Shown here: in pieces, positions 1-5,376 of the stretch
Position numbering within the stretch: the stretch's first letter is position 1
Layout of the letters: every line of letters begins with the position of its first letter
From: an uncultured Coriobacteriaceae bacterium
Lineage (GTDB): Bacteria; Actinomycetota; Coriobacteriia; Coriobacteriales; Atopobiaceae
Assembly (NCBI GenBank): GCA_902766805.1
Contig: CACXFF010000252.1
Location: 1 to 5,376, forward strand
DNA length: 5,376 nucleotides
Reading direction: 5' to 3'
The notes under the pieces: model-generated
What the model saw: only the letters and a program-made list of their open reading frames with translations
Databases searched by the model: none
Told to the model about the DNA's origin: nothing
Program-made: the position numbers and the translations under genes

Positions 1-170
1 ACAAAGTGGAACGTGGGCATACCGCGCACTTCCCACCCACCCAAAGGGGCATCCGGGGCTGGACTGGCCGCAAGAACCCGCGGGCCTGGTCGGGCCCAAT
101 ATCCCGTTGGTTTGGCCGGCCCAATCTCCCAGGGCCGGGCCAACCCCAAAAGCCCAAGAGCGCGGCATAC
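1..170. other. Non-coding GC-rich region beyond the operon terminator
   Basis: I see no gene that I can support here. The stretch past the terminator is dense in GGCC and GGGCC motifs that fold into hairpins. A minus-strand frame from the ATG at 168 stays open to the window edge for 56 codons, but it starts right at the terminator T-run, has no ribosome site of its own, and is rich in Gly and Pro as expected from random GC-rich sequence. Plus-strand frames look equally unlike protein. Confidence 0.6.
82..143. repeat. Pair of GC-rich hairpins with a 13-base direct repeat
   Basis: GGGCC at 82-86 pairs with GGCCC at 93-97 around a 6-base loop. TTGGCCGGCCC at 112-122 pairs with GGGCCGGGCCAA at 132-143 with one bulged G (137) around a 9-base loop. 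GGCCCAATATCCC-type sequence occurs twice, at 93-105 and 118-130, differing at one base, so the two hairpins look like related units 25 bases apart. Neither is followed by a T-run on either strand, so they are not ordinary intrinsic terminators. They could be a REP-like intergenic element or structure protecting the 3' end of a transcript. Confidence 0.5.
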
Positions 171-206
171 AAAACAGGGCCACCCGACCGCAATCGGATG
201 GCCCTG
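171..206 (-). terminator. Intrinsic terminator of the exporter operon
   Basis: Read on the minus strand, CAGGGCCATCCGA and TCGGGTGGCCCTG pair around the 6-base loop TTGCGG, and TTTTGT follows directly. The stem is 13 pairs long and all Watson-Crick except one U-G wobble. On the plus strand the same position is a C-A mismatch and no T-run follows, so the signal points in the minus direction. It starts 34 bases after the stop codon of the last exporter gene. The U-run is short (four), so efficiency is uncertain, but the long GC stem is convincing. Confidence 0.8.
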
Positions 207-240
207 GAATGATAAGGGGGCGTTACAGCAGCGGACCGTG

Positions 241-2430
241 CTAGTCCATGGTGCCCAGCCTCTGGCGCTCCACCAGCTCGGCGAAGTAGCCTCCCTGCGC
301 TATGAGCTCCTCGTAGGTGCCGTCCTCGATGATCTTGCCGCCGTCGAGCACCAGAATCCTGTCGCAGTGGCGGATGGTGGACAGACGGTGGGCGATCACC
401 AGGCGCGTGCAGCCCATGGCGTCGAGCGACTCGGACACCTGCTTCTGGGTCTTGTTGTCCAAGGCGCTCGTGGCCTCGTCAAAGATCAGCAGCTTGGGCT
501 TGGGAGCGATGGCGCGGGCAATCATGATGCGTTGGCGTTGGCCGCCGGAGATGCCGCCCTGGCCCTCGGAGATGATCGTGTTCATGCCCATGGGCATGGC
601 GCGGATGTCATCTGCGACGCCGGCCTTTTCCGCGGCCTCCCACGCTTCGGTCATGGTCAGTTGCGGCGCCGTGATAGTGATGTTGGAGTAGATGTCGCCC
701 TGGAAGAGCCCCGCGTCTTGCATCACCGTGCCGATGCACCTGCGCAGGGACGGCAGGTCGATGTCGGCCATGCTCTTCCTGTCGTAGTAAACCGCGCCCT
801 TCTCCGGCTTCTCGAAGCCCAGGAGCAGACGTATCAGGGTGGACTTGCCACAGCCCGTACGACCGACGATAGCCACGTACTCGCCCGGACGGACCTTCAG
901 CGAGAGGTCGTCCAGGATGTAGGGGCCATCCTCGCTGTAGCGGAAGGAGACGTGCTCCATCTCGACGCCGCCCGTGATGCCCGTCACGATCTGCTTGTCC
1001 TGGCTGGTCTCGGGCTCGGTGGCCAAGAACGGCTCGGCCATCTCCAGCGTGGGCTGGATCTGCGCCGCGGTGAGGGCGATGCCCGACAGCGACAGGAAGG
1101 CGCCCATGAGCATGCCGTAGGCCGAAGTGAACGCGAAATACGACGACTGGTCGATGTGGTTCTCAATCGCCAGGTAGTACAGCGCGATGTTGGAGAACAG
1201 CGAGATGGCGGTCGTGATGGCGCCGTTGATCTTGATGAACAGGGGCGGGTTGTAGAGCAGCGCCGCGCTGTCGGAGTAGAGGTTGAGCCAGCGGGCAAAG
1301 ACGCGCTTCTCCGCGCCCGCCAACCGGATCTTTTGGACGCCCGTGATGAGGCTGTAGCTCATGCCGGACTCCTTGGCGCTCAGGTCCATCTGCTTGCGGT
1401 TGATACCAACCTGCATGAGGGTGGTGGCGACAGAGACGCCCACCGTGACCAGGATGATGCGCAGCGAGGCCTCCACCAGCGGCGGAGCGAACGCAAAGAT
1501 CTGCCTGATGTAGATCAGCGAGGTGACGGAGCTCAGTCCCGTGCTCAGGATGATGCTCAGGAAGGTGTTGCAGAGCGTGCTGACGGAGTTGGAGCGGCTG
1601 TTGAGCTCGCCCGGGCTGTACTTCCTGAAGAAGCTCGCCGGCAGCGCGAGCAGGCGCATCATCATGGACGCCTCGACACCCAGGGAGATCTTTGTGCTGA
1701 GCCGGGTCTGGATCATGTCGCGCACGCTGGAGATGAGCTGCGTGGAGATGAGCGTGCACAGGATGAAGACCGCGATGGCCGCCAAGGCGTCGGCCCTGCC
1801 GCTGGAGAGCACGGGGCCCGTCAGCGTGCGGCTGATCTGGGGCATGAGCATGCCCACCAGCGTGACCGCCAGCGTCGAGCCGAGCACCATGATGAAGTCG
1901 CTCAGGGACACGCAGTCCTTCATGTAGATGAGCAGGTCGGGAATCGCGAGCTTCTTCTGGGGCAGCGGCTGGTAGAAGCAGATGCCCTCGCTGTCGAAAA
2001 GCTCGGCGGTCTTGGCGTTGACCTTGGTGCGCTTGCCCGTGCTGGGGTCGTTGTACGAGTAGCCCGAGATCATGTTGGGCAGCAACGCCACGGGCGTGTT
2101 GCCTTCTTTGGTGAAGGCGATGAGCGCGCCGTAGGCGTCGCGGTACCAGCCCTCGGCGAGCGTCACGTTGCGGCGCATCATGCCGTAGCAGCGCAGGGCA
2201 TAGTCGAGCTGGTCCTCGCCCGTCTTGATGCTGTTGGGGTACTCCACGGGCTTGCAGTGATAGTACTTGAGGATCTCGTCGATGACGTTGGCCGTGACGA
2301 TGCGCTCGTCGCTGAGGCGCTCCGCGGTCTGCCTTCCCAATACGACACTCGCGGCCTTCTCGAAGGAGTCCTCGAGGACCCGTTGCTCGGCAGCGCGACG
2401 CTCTTTGATTTGGTTTTCAAACCATCCCAT
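241..2430 (-). CDS. NHLM-type export ABC transporter, permease/ATPase subunit with a degenerate C39-like N-terminus (729 aa)
   Basis: This is the second ABC protein of the peptide exporter and a likely partner of the peptidase-bearing ABC protein in the membrane. Residues 1-35 are a charged helix. Residues ~45-158 form a soluble domain whose second half (GNTPVALLP at 110-118, YNDPSTGK at 126-133) lines up with the C39 domain of its neighbour. The position of the catalytic His is Thr112 here, no Cys sits at the nucleophile position, and Asp128 is kept, so it probably binds or positions leaders without cutting. Membrane helices are predicted near 178-198, 213-234, 286-308, 318-340, 401-422 and 433-457. 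The ATPase has an A-loop Tyr498, Walker A GRTGCGKST (523-531), Q-loop Gln571, signature ISGGQ (627-631), Walker B LLIFDE (647-652) with catalytic Glu652, D-loop SALD (655-658) and H-loop His681. All core residues are present. It is the last gene of the operon, 11 bases after its neighbour, with AGGAGG 7 bases before the ATG and a terminator 34 bases past the stop. Confidence 0.93.
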   Translation of the reverse strand: MGWFENQIKERRAAEQRVLEDSFEKAASVVLGRQTAERLSDERIVTANVIDEILKYYHCKPVEYPNSIKTGEDQLDYALRCYGMMRRNVTLAEGWYRDAYGALIAFTKEGNTPVALLPNMISGYSYNDPSTGKRTKVNAKTAELFDSEGICFYQPLPQKKLAIPDLLIYMKDCVSLSDFIMVLGSTLAVTLVGMLMPQISRTLTGPVLSSGRADALAAIAVFILCTLISTQLISSVRDMIQTRLSTKISLGVEASMMMRLLALPASFFRKYSPGELNSRSNSVSTLCNTFLSIILSTGLSSVTSLIYIRQIFAFAPPLVEASLRIILVTVGVSVATTLMQVGINRKQMDLSAKESGMSYSLITGVQKIRLAGAEKRVFARWLNLYSDSAALLYNPPLFIKINGAITTAISLFSNIALYYLAIENHIDQSSYFAFTSAYGMLMGAFLSLSGIALTAAQIQPTLEMAEPFLATEPETSQDKQIVTGITGGVEMEHVSFRYSEDGPYILDDLSLKVRPGEYVAIVGRTGCGKSTLIRLLLGFEKPEKGAVYYDRKSMADIDLPSLRRCIGTVMQDAGLFQGDIYSNITITAPQLTMTEAWEAAEKAGVADDIRAMPMGMNTIISEGQGGISGGQRQRIMIARAIAPKPKLLIFDEATSALDNKTQKQVSESLDAMGCTRLVIAHRLSTIRHCDRILVLDGGKIIEDGTYEELIAQGGYFAELVERQRLGTMD

Positions 2431-2437
2431 CGTGGTG

Positions 2438-2443
2438 CCTCCT
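2438..2443 (-). promoter_or_regulatory. Shine-Dalgarno of the permease/ATPase gene, overlapping the upstream stop
   Basis: On the minus strand TAGGAGG lies 7 bases before the ATG at 2430. The TAG stop of the preceding gene (2442-2444) shares bases with this consensus AGGAGG, so termination and re-initiation can be coupled. It fixes the start codon of the downstream gene. Confidence 0.85.
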
Positions 2444-4625
2444 ATTCGTTCGCCACGAGGTCGGCATAGGCGCCGCCCTTGCTCATGAGCTGGTCATGGG
2501 TGCCGCGCTCGACGACCTTGCCGTGGTCGAGGACGATGATCTCGTCGCAGTCGCGCACGGTGGACAACCTGTGGGCGATGACCACGCAGGTGATGCCCCT
2601 CTTGCGGATGGCCTCCACCACCTCGTGCTCGGTCCTGGCGTCCAAGGCGCTCGTAGCCTCGTCCATGATGATGATCGTGGGGTCCTGCACCAGCACGCGG
2701 GCGATCTCCATGCGCTGACGCTGTCCGCCGGAGAGGTTCTTGCCACCGCTGTTGAGCATGTGATCGTAGCCGTCGGGCAGCTTGGTGATGTCGTCGTGCA
2801 GCTGCGCGTCGCGGGCCGCCATGATGACCTCGAAGTCCTCGATAGACGAGTCCCACATCTTGATGTTGTTGGAAATCGTGTCGTCGAACAGCGTGATGTC
2901 CTGGTCGACTACCGCGAGCGACCCCACGAGCACGTCGCGCGGATACGCGCCGCGCGGCTTCCCGTCAAAAAGCACCTCTCCGCTCCAAGGCTGGTACAGG
3001 CCGGAGACCAGCTTGGATATCGTGGACTTGCCACAGCCCGACGCGCCCACCAGCGCGACGCGCTCGCCCGGCCTGAGCGTGAGCGAGAAGTCCTCGATGA
3101 GCGGGGGCTCGAGCTTGGAGTAGCCAAAGGAGATGTTCTTGAGCTCCAGGTGACCCTGCAGCTTGCCCAGCTCCACGTCGTCGGCATTGCCCTGGTAGGC
3201 GGTGAGGGACGGGTCGTCCGGATACTCCATCACGTCCTCGACGCGCTCCATCTGCGTGCGCATCTCCTGGATGGTCTGGCCGGCGCCCACCAGGGACTGG
3301 GCAGGCGACATGAACGAGCTCAGGAAGCCCTGGAACATCATCACGCCACCCAGGGTGTACTCGCCCTGCATGGTGAGGTACACGCCAAGCACGAGCACGC
3401 CGTAGTTCGCGACCTCGGTCAGCAGCATGGGGATCTTGCCGAGCAGCATGTTGGTCTTGTTGGTCTTGACGGTCTGGGTGTTCACGGACGCCTGGTAGCC
3501 GGCCCACTTCTGGAAGAAGCCGTTCTCGGCGCCGCTGGACTTGATGGTCTCGATCATGGAGATGCCGCTGGCCTTGGTGGAGGCGAGCTTGGCCTGGTCG
3601 CGCATCTGGACGCGCGTGATGTTGACGCGCTGCTGTGAGATGTAGCGCGACACGCCGATGTTGATCACCAGCGCGGTGAGGCCGATGAGGGTGAGCGGCA
3701 CGCTCTGCTTGAGCATCACGGCGAGGTAGAAGACCGCCATGGCGGTGTTGAGCAGGAGCGGCGCGAAGGTGTTCACCAACGTGCTCGCGATGGAGGCGTT
3801 CAGGCCCAGGCGCGCCTGGATGTCGCCGGCCTGGCGTTGGGAGAAGAACTCCATGGGAAGGCGCAACACCTTCCACATGTAGGACGTGCTGCCCACGACG
3901 TCCATCTTGCCGTTGATCTTCAGCGAGTAGACGGCCTGCGCCCACGCCACGGTGATCTGGATGATCGCCAGCCACGTCATCATGTCGATGAGGGGATCGA
4001 GCCAGTCTGGGTTCTGGCCGGTGAGCAGCCGGTCCATGAAGATGCGGGAGGTGAACGAGTTGATGATGCCAAAGAGGTAGCTGATGGCAGTGGTGACCAT
4101 CACGAACACGACCGCCGCGCCGGCGCCCACGAGACGCTTGCGCGCAAAATCGAGGGTGCTCTTGGGCTTGCCGCTCGGCTCGAACTGCTCGCCCGGGGTG
4201 GCGAGGATGGTGACGCCGGTGAACGACTCGTCGAACTCCTCCATCGTCACGACCACGTCGCCGCGGGCGGGGTCGTTCAGGTAGACACGGTTGCCCTTGA
4301 AGCCGTCCAGCACCACGAAGTGGTTCATGTTCCAGTGGATGATGCAGGGGAAGGTGGCCTGCGTCTGTATGGTTTTGGGGTCGAAGCGGTAGGCCTCGAT
4401 GTCAAACCCGTAGTGCATGGCCGCGAGCGCGATGTTCTTGGCCTTGCTGCCGTCGCGCGACACGCCGCAGTCCGCACGCACCTGCTCGAGCGGGACCCAC
4501 TTGTCGTAGTAAGCCATCAGCATGGCGAGCGACGCGGCGCCGCACTCGAGCGCCTCGAGCTGCATGATCACGGGGACCTTGGCCACGCCGTTCTTCACGG
4601 GCTGTTTTATTTCGCGTTTAGCCAT
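2442..4625 (-). CDS. NHLM-type peptidase-containing ABC transporter (C39 peptidase + TMD + NBD, 727 aa)
   Basis: This is a bifunctional exporter subunit in the cytoplasmic membrane. It removes the leader from a precursor peptide and exports the mature part using ATP. Residues ~15-145 form a C39 cysteine peptidase with all the expected residues: Gln22 (oxyanion hole), Cys28 in LECGAASL, His102 in NHFVVLDG and Asp118 in NDPARG. The spacings Gln to Cys (6) and His to Asp (16) fit ComA-type peptidases. Six membrane helices are predicted at about 166-189, 213-235, 283-305, 309-329, 397-419 and 425-448. The nucleotide-binding domain has an A-loop Tyr502, Walker A GASGCGKST (527-535), Q-loop Gln575, signature LSGGQ (631-635), Walker B IIIMDE (651-656) with the catalytic Glu656, D-loop SALD (659-662) and H-loop His685. 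Nothing is missing, so it should be active. Length and domain order match the peptidase/ATP-binding member of the three-gene NHLM export set. It starts 7 bases after the adaptor gene, at an ATG preceded by GTGAGG. The substrate peptide is not in the window. Confidence 0.95.
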   Translation of the reverse strand: MAKREIKQPVKNGVAKVPVIMQLEALECGAASLAMLMAYYDKWVPLEQVRADCGVSRDGSKAKNIALAAMHYGFDIEAYRFDPKTIQTQATFPCIIHWNMNHFVVLDGFKGNRVYLNDPARGDVVVTMEEFDESFTGVTILATPGEQFEPSGKPKSTLDFARKRLVGAGAAVVFVMVTTAISYLFGIINSFTSRIFMDRLLTGQNPDWLDPLIDMMTWLAIIQITVAWAQAVYSLKINGKMDVVGSTSYMWKVLRLPMEFFSQRQAGDIQARLGLNASIASTLVNTFAPLLLNTAMAVFYLAVMLKQSVPLTLIGLTALVINIGVSRYISQQRVNITRVQMRDQAKLASTKASGISMIETIKSSGAENGFFQKWAGYQASVNTQTVKTNKTNMLLGKIPMLLTEVANYGVLVLGVYLTMQGEYTLGGVMMFQGFLSSFMSPAQSLVGAGQTIQEMRTQMERVEDVMEYPDDPSLTAYQGNADDVELGKLQGHLELKNISFGYSKLEPPLIEDFSLTLRPGERVALVGASGCGKSTISKLVSGLYQPWSGEVLFDGKPRGAYPRDVLVGSLAVVDQDITLFDDTISNNIKMWDSSIEDFEVIMAARDAQLHDDITKLPDGYDHMLNSGGKNLSGGQRQRMEIARVLVQDPTIIIMDEATSALDARTEHEVVEAIRKRGITCVVIAHRLSTVRDCDEIIVLDHGKVVERGTHDQLMSKGGAYADLVANE

Positions 4626-4630
4626 TTTTG

Positions 4631-4636
4631 CCTCAC
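4631..4636 (-). promoter_or_regulatory. Shine-Dalgarno of the peptidase-ABC gene, overlapping the adaptor stop
   Basis: On the minus strand GTGAGG lies 5 bases before the ATG at 4625, and the TGA inside it (4633-4635) is the stop codon of the adaptor gene. It is weaker than the other two ribosome sites of the operon, which suggests that translation depends on ribosomes arriving from the adaptor gene. Confidence 0.65.
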
Positions 4637-5061
4637 TTGCTCGTCAGCAAAAACTGGACGGGGTGAACGGATTCCGTGACCAACGTGCCCTCGTACATGC
4701 CGTCCGGCAGGTCGACCTCGGCCTTGCCCACGGTGCGGCCGTACGGGTCCGTCTCCGTGGACAGGATCACGGTCTCCTTGCCGCCCACGCGCAGGGTCAT
4801 GTCCTTTTCCATCTTGTTCTCGGCACTGGTGATGGCCACTTCGGCCTGCTTGTTCTGCGTCGACACGCCCACCTTGACGGTCGTCTCGATGACGCCCACC
4901 GACATCCACACAAAGAAACCCACCAGAATGACGACGACCGCCGCCAGGACAATCCAGATGCCCGGATTGGTGACACGCAGATAGTCCGACAGTTGCTCTG
5001 GGGAAGAGACACGCTCCAACGTCTCTTTGCGGAAGATCGTTGGCTTCTGCTTCTCGTCCAT
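4633..5061 (-). CDS. Miniature HlyD-like adaptor of an NHLM-type peptide exporter (142 aa)
   Basis: This is probably the secretion (membrane fusion) subunit of the exporter. It would sit in the cytoplasmic membrane with its C-terminal part outside and assist the two ABC proteins encoded downstream. Residues 1-30 are charged and cytosolic and contain the stretch VSSPEQLSDYLRVTNP, which resembles the N-terminus of NHLM secretion proteins. One membrane helix follows at about 35-57. The last ~85 residues (60-142) look like beta strands and contain no long coiled coil. HlyD-like partners in this system are usually several hundred residues, with a lipoyl/barrel part and a coiled-coil hairpin, so this is a severely shortened form. 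The ATG at 5061 is chosen because AGAAGGAG lies 8 bases upstream; the open frame continues further upstream but that part has no protein-like character. It is the first gene of the operon, and its TGA overlaps the next gene's ribosome site. The assignment rests on the N-terminal motif and the gene order. It could also be called an unclassified single-pass accessory protein. Confidence 0.75.
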   Translation of the reverse strand: MDEKQKPTIFRKETLERVSSPEQLSDYLRVTNPGIWIVLAAVVVILVGFFVWMSVGVIETTVKVGVSTQNKQAEVAITSAENKMEKDMTLRVGGKETVILSTETDPYGRTVGKAEVDLPDGMYEGTLVTESVHPVQFLLTSK

Positions 5062-5069
5062 AGCGCCAG

Positions 5070-5077
5070 CTCCTTCT
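5070..5077 (-). promoter_or_regulatory. Shine-Dalgarno of the adaptor gene
   Basis: On the minus strand AGAAGGAG lies 8 bases before the ATG at 5061. This site decides the start: the reading frame stays open to the right edge, but no comparable ribosome site precedes any earlier start and the upstream translation is not protein-like. Confidence 0.8.
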
Positions 5078-5121
5078 ATAGCCGATCGGTCGACACGCGG
5101 GGCCAGGCGAGCCCTCGCCGC

Positions 5122-5159
5122 GTTCGTACGTACGGTGCGGGACGAACCCTTGCACGAAC
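5122..5159. repeat. ACGAAC direct repeats and an inverted copy at the predicted transcription start
   Basis: ACGAAC occurs at 5142-5147 and again at 5154-5159, exactly 12 bases apart. GTTCGT, the same motif inverted, is at 5122-5127 and runs into the 10-base palindrome CGTACGTACG (5125-5134). The cluster begins at the predicted start of transcription (about 5158) and extends into the leader, a normal place for a repressor operator. The regulator is unknown, and chance cannot be excluded for motifs this short. Confidence 0.35.
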
Positions 5160-5162
5160 AAA

Positions 5163-5282
5163 CTATTATGAGCCAAAGCGCAATGGGCCTGCAGTTTCTT
5201 TTTTTGCCTTGGCCGACCGCGCTGCCACACCGTAAACCCGCCCGTGTGGGTCGCCCTTCGCACGCGTGCAGGCTCATAAAAG
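5163..5282. repeat. 12-base inverted repeat spanning promoter and upstream terminator tail
   Basis: CTATTATGAGCC at 5163-5174 is matched in inverted orientation at 5271-5282 (CTTTTATGAGCC on the other strand), 11 of 12 bases identical, with 9 consecutive identical bases. The left copy includes the -10 box of the exporter promoter, and the right copy includes the T-run of the upstream terminator. The arms are 96 bases apart. No target-site duplication flanks them, so a small transposon is not supported. Two binding sites of one regulator are possible. Confidence 0.4.
5165..5206 (-). promoter_or_regulatory. Probable promoter of the exporter operon
   Basis: On the minus strand CATAAT (5170-5165) matches the -10 consensus at five of six bases and would start transcription near 5158, giving a leader of about 97 bases. 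The -35 is poor: CTGCAG or TGCAGG at 17-18 bases spacing. An A-tract (AAAAAAAGAAA, 5205-5195) lies directly upstream at about -37 to -47, where an UP element would be. A weak -35 with an UP-like tract suggests a promoter that is either activated or helped by the alpha subunit. This is inference from pattern only. Confidence 0.4.
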
Positions 5283-5304
5283 AGCTGCCATAACGCTCGG
5301 CAGC
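5278..5304 (-). terminator. Possible intrinsic terminator for a gene to the right of the window
   Basis: Read on the minus strand, GCTGCC (5304-5299) pairs with GGCAGC (5289-5284) across 9 bases that can close further with one G-U pair, and TCTTTTA follows at once. It would end a transcript coming from beyond the right edge in the same direction as the exporter operon and would separate the two units. The stem is only 6-7 pairs, so this is a moderate call. The gene it would serve is not visible. Confidence 0.45.
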
Positions 5305-5376
5305 GGTGCGTGACGGAGCTGCGGTCGCCGACTTAAGGGGACGGCCCTGCAGTCCGGTGGCCTCAGCAGCCGGCAA

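Larger units (their letters stand above)
5062..5376. other. Intergenic regulatory region upstream of the exporter operon
   Basis: This 315-base stretch has no gene I can support. It holds, from right to left, an uncharacterised segment (5305-5376), the possible terminator, a segment with the palindrome GCACGCGTGC (5260-5269) and a CCACAC/GTGTGG hairpin (5225-5249), the A-tract and probable promoter, and a leader with repeats. The minus-strand adaptor frame is open throughout, but its translation is full of Arg, Ala and Gly with no recognisable pattern. Confidence 0.6.

Noticed and set aside
1..168. Minus-strand frame of 56 codons with three Cys, starting at 168 and running off the left edge, considered as a precursor peptide
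   Set aside because: Its ATG follows directly on the terminator T-run, there is no independent ribosome site, no leader with a GG motif, and the residues are those expected from GC-rich hairpin sequence.
13..2469. Very long plus-strand open frame (818 codons) opposite the permease/ATPase gene
   Set aside because: It lies antisense to a gene with a full set of ABC motifs, has no ribosome site, and its product is dominated by His, Arg, Ala, Gly and Asp without any domain pattern. It is a by-product of the GC-rich codon usage on the other strand. The plus-strand frames opposite the peptidase-ABC gene and the adaptor are rejected for the same reason.
5075..5080. TATAGA as a -10 box close to the adaptor start
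   Set aside because: Transcription from it would begin after the ribosome site and only a few bases before the ATG, leaving no usable leader.
5195..5205. T-run on the plus strand as an intrinsic terminator
   Set aside because: No convincing hairpin precedes it on the plus strand. On the minus strand it is an A-tract placed well for an UP element.
5163..5282. Small transposon (MITE) bounded by the 12-base inverted repeat
   Set aside because: The bases outside the two arms do not form a target-site duplication, and the segment includes functional-looking promoter and terminator parts.
5062..5376. Upstream extension of the adaptor frame to the right edge
   Set aside because: The frame is open, but the good ribosome site directly before 5061, the promoter-like elements inside the extension and the non-protein-like composition argue for a start at 5061.
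5274..5376. Tails of possible minus-strand genes entering from the right (stops at 5274-5276, 5333-5335 and 5363-5365)
   Set aside because: Each visible tail is too short or lacks protein character, so no partial gene can be supported, although the terminator hints that one ends near here.

Overview
The window is GC-rich and carries one complete transcription unit on the minus strand (read from right to left). It consists of three tightly packed genes for a peptide exporter of the NHLM/NHLP type, the ABC export system associated with nitrile-hydratase-like and Nif11-like leader peptides. In order of transcription they are a very short membrane-anchored adaptor protein (5061-4633), an ABC transporter with an N-terminal C39 leader peptidase (4625-2442), and a second ABC transporter whose N-terminal domain looks like a non-catalytic relative of C39 (2430-241). 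Every gene has a visible Shine-Dalgarno sequence. The two junctions are only 7 and 11 bases long, and in both the next gene's ribosome site overlaps the previous stop codon.

The flanks define the unit. On the right, 5062-5376 (315 bases) holds no supportable gene. It contains a likely terminator for something lying further right on the same strand (5278-5304), a probable promoter for the exporter operon (-10 CATAAT at 5165-5170, with an A-tract where an UP element would sit), several short repeats and palindromes, and a leader of roughly 97 bases. On the left, 1-240 holds a strong intrinsic terminator (171-206) and then a GC-rich stretch of hairpins with no supportable gene.

How the parts should work together, from knowledge of the family: the C39 domain cuts a precursor peptide after a double-glycine type leader, the two ABC proteins (each with six predicted membrane helices and an intact nucleotide-binding domain) move the mature peptide across the cytoplasmic membrane, and the small adaptor assists on the outer face. 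No precursor peptide, modification enzyme or immunity gene is visible in the window, so the cargo must be encoded elsewhere, possibly just beyond the right edge.

Organism: high GC, strong AGGAGG-type ribosome sites and a short adaptor without the long periplasm-spanning arm suggest a high-GC Gram-positive bacterium. A member of the Actinomycetota such as the Coriobacteriia would fit, but this is a judgement of style and not a proven assignment. The most unusual points are the miniature adaptor, the apparently dead C39-like domain paired with an active one, and the repeat-rich promoter region.
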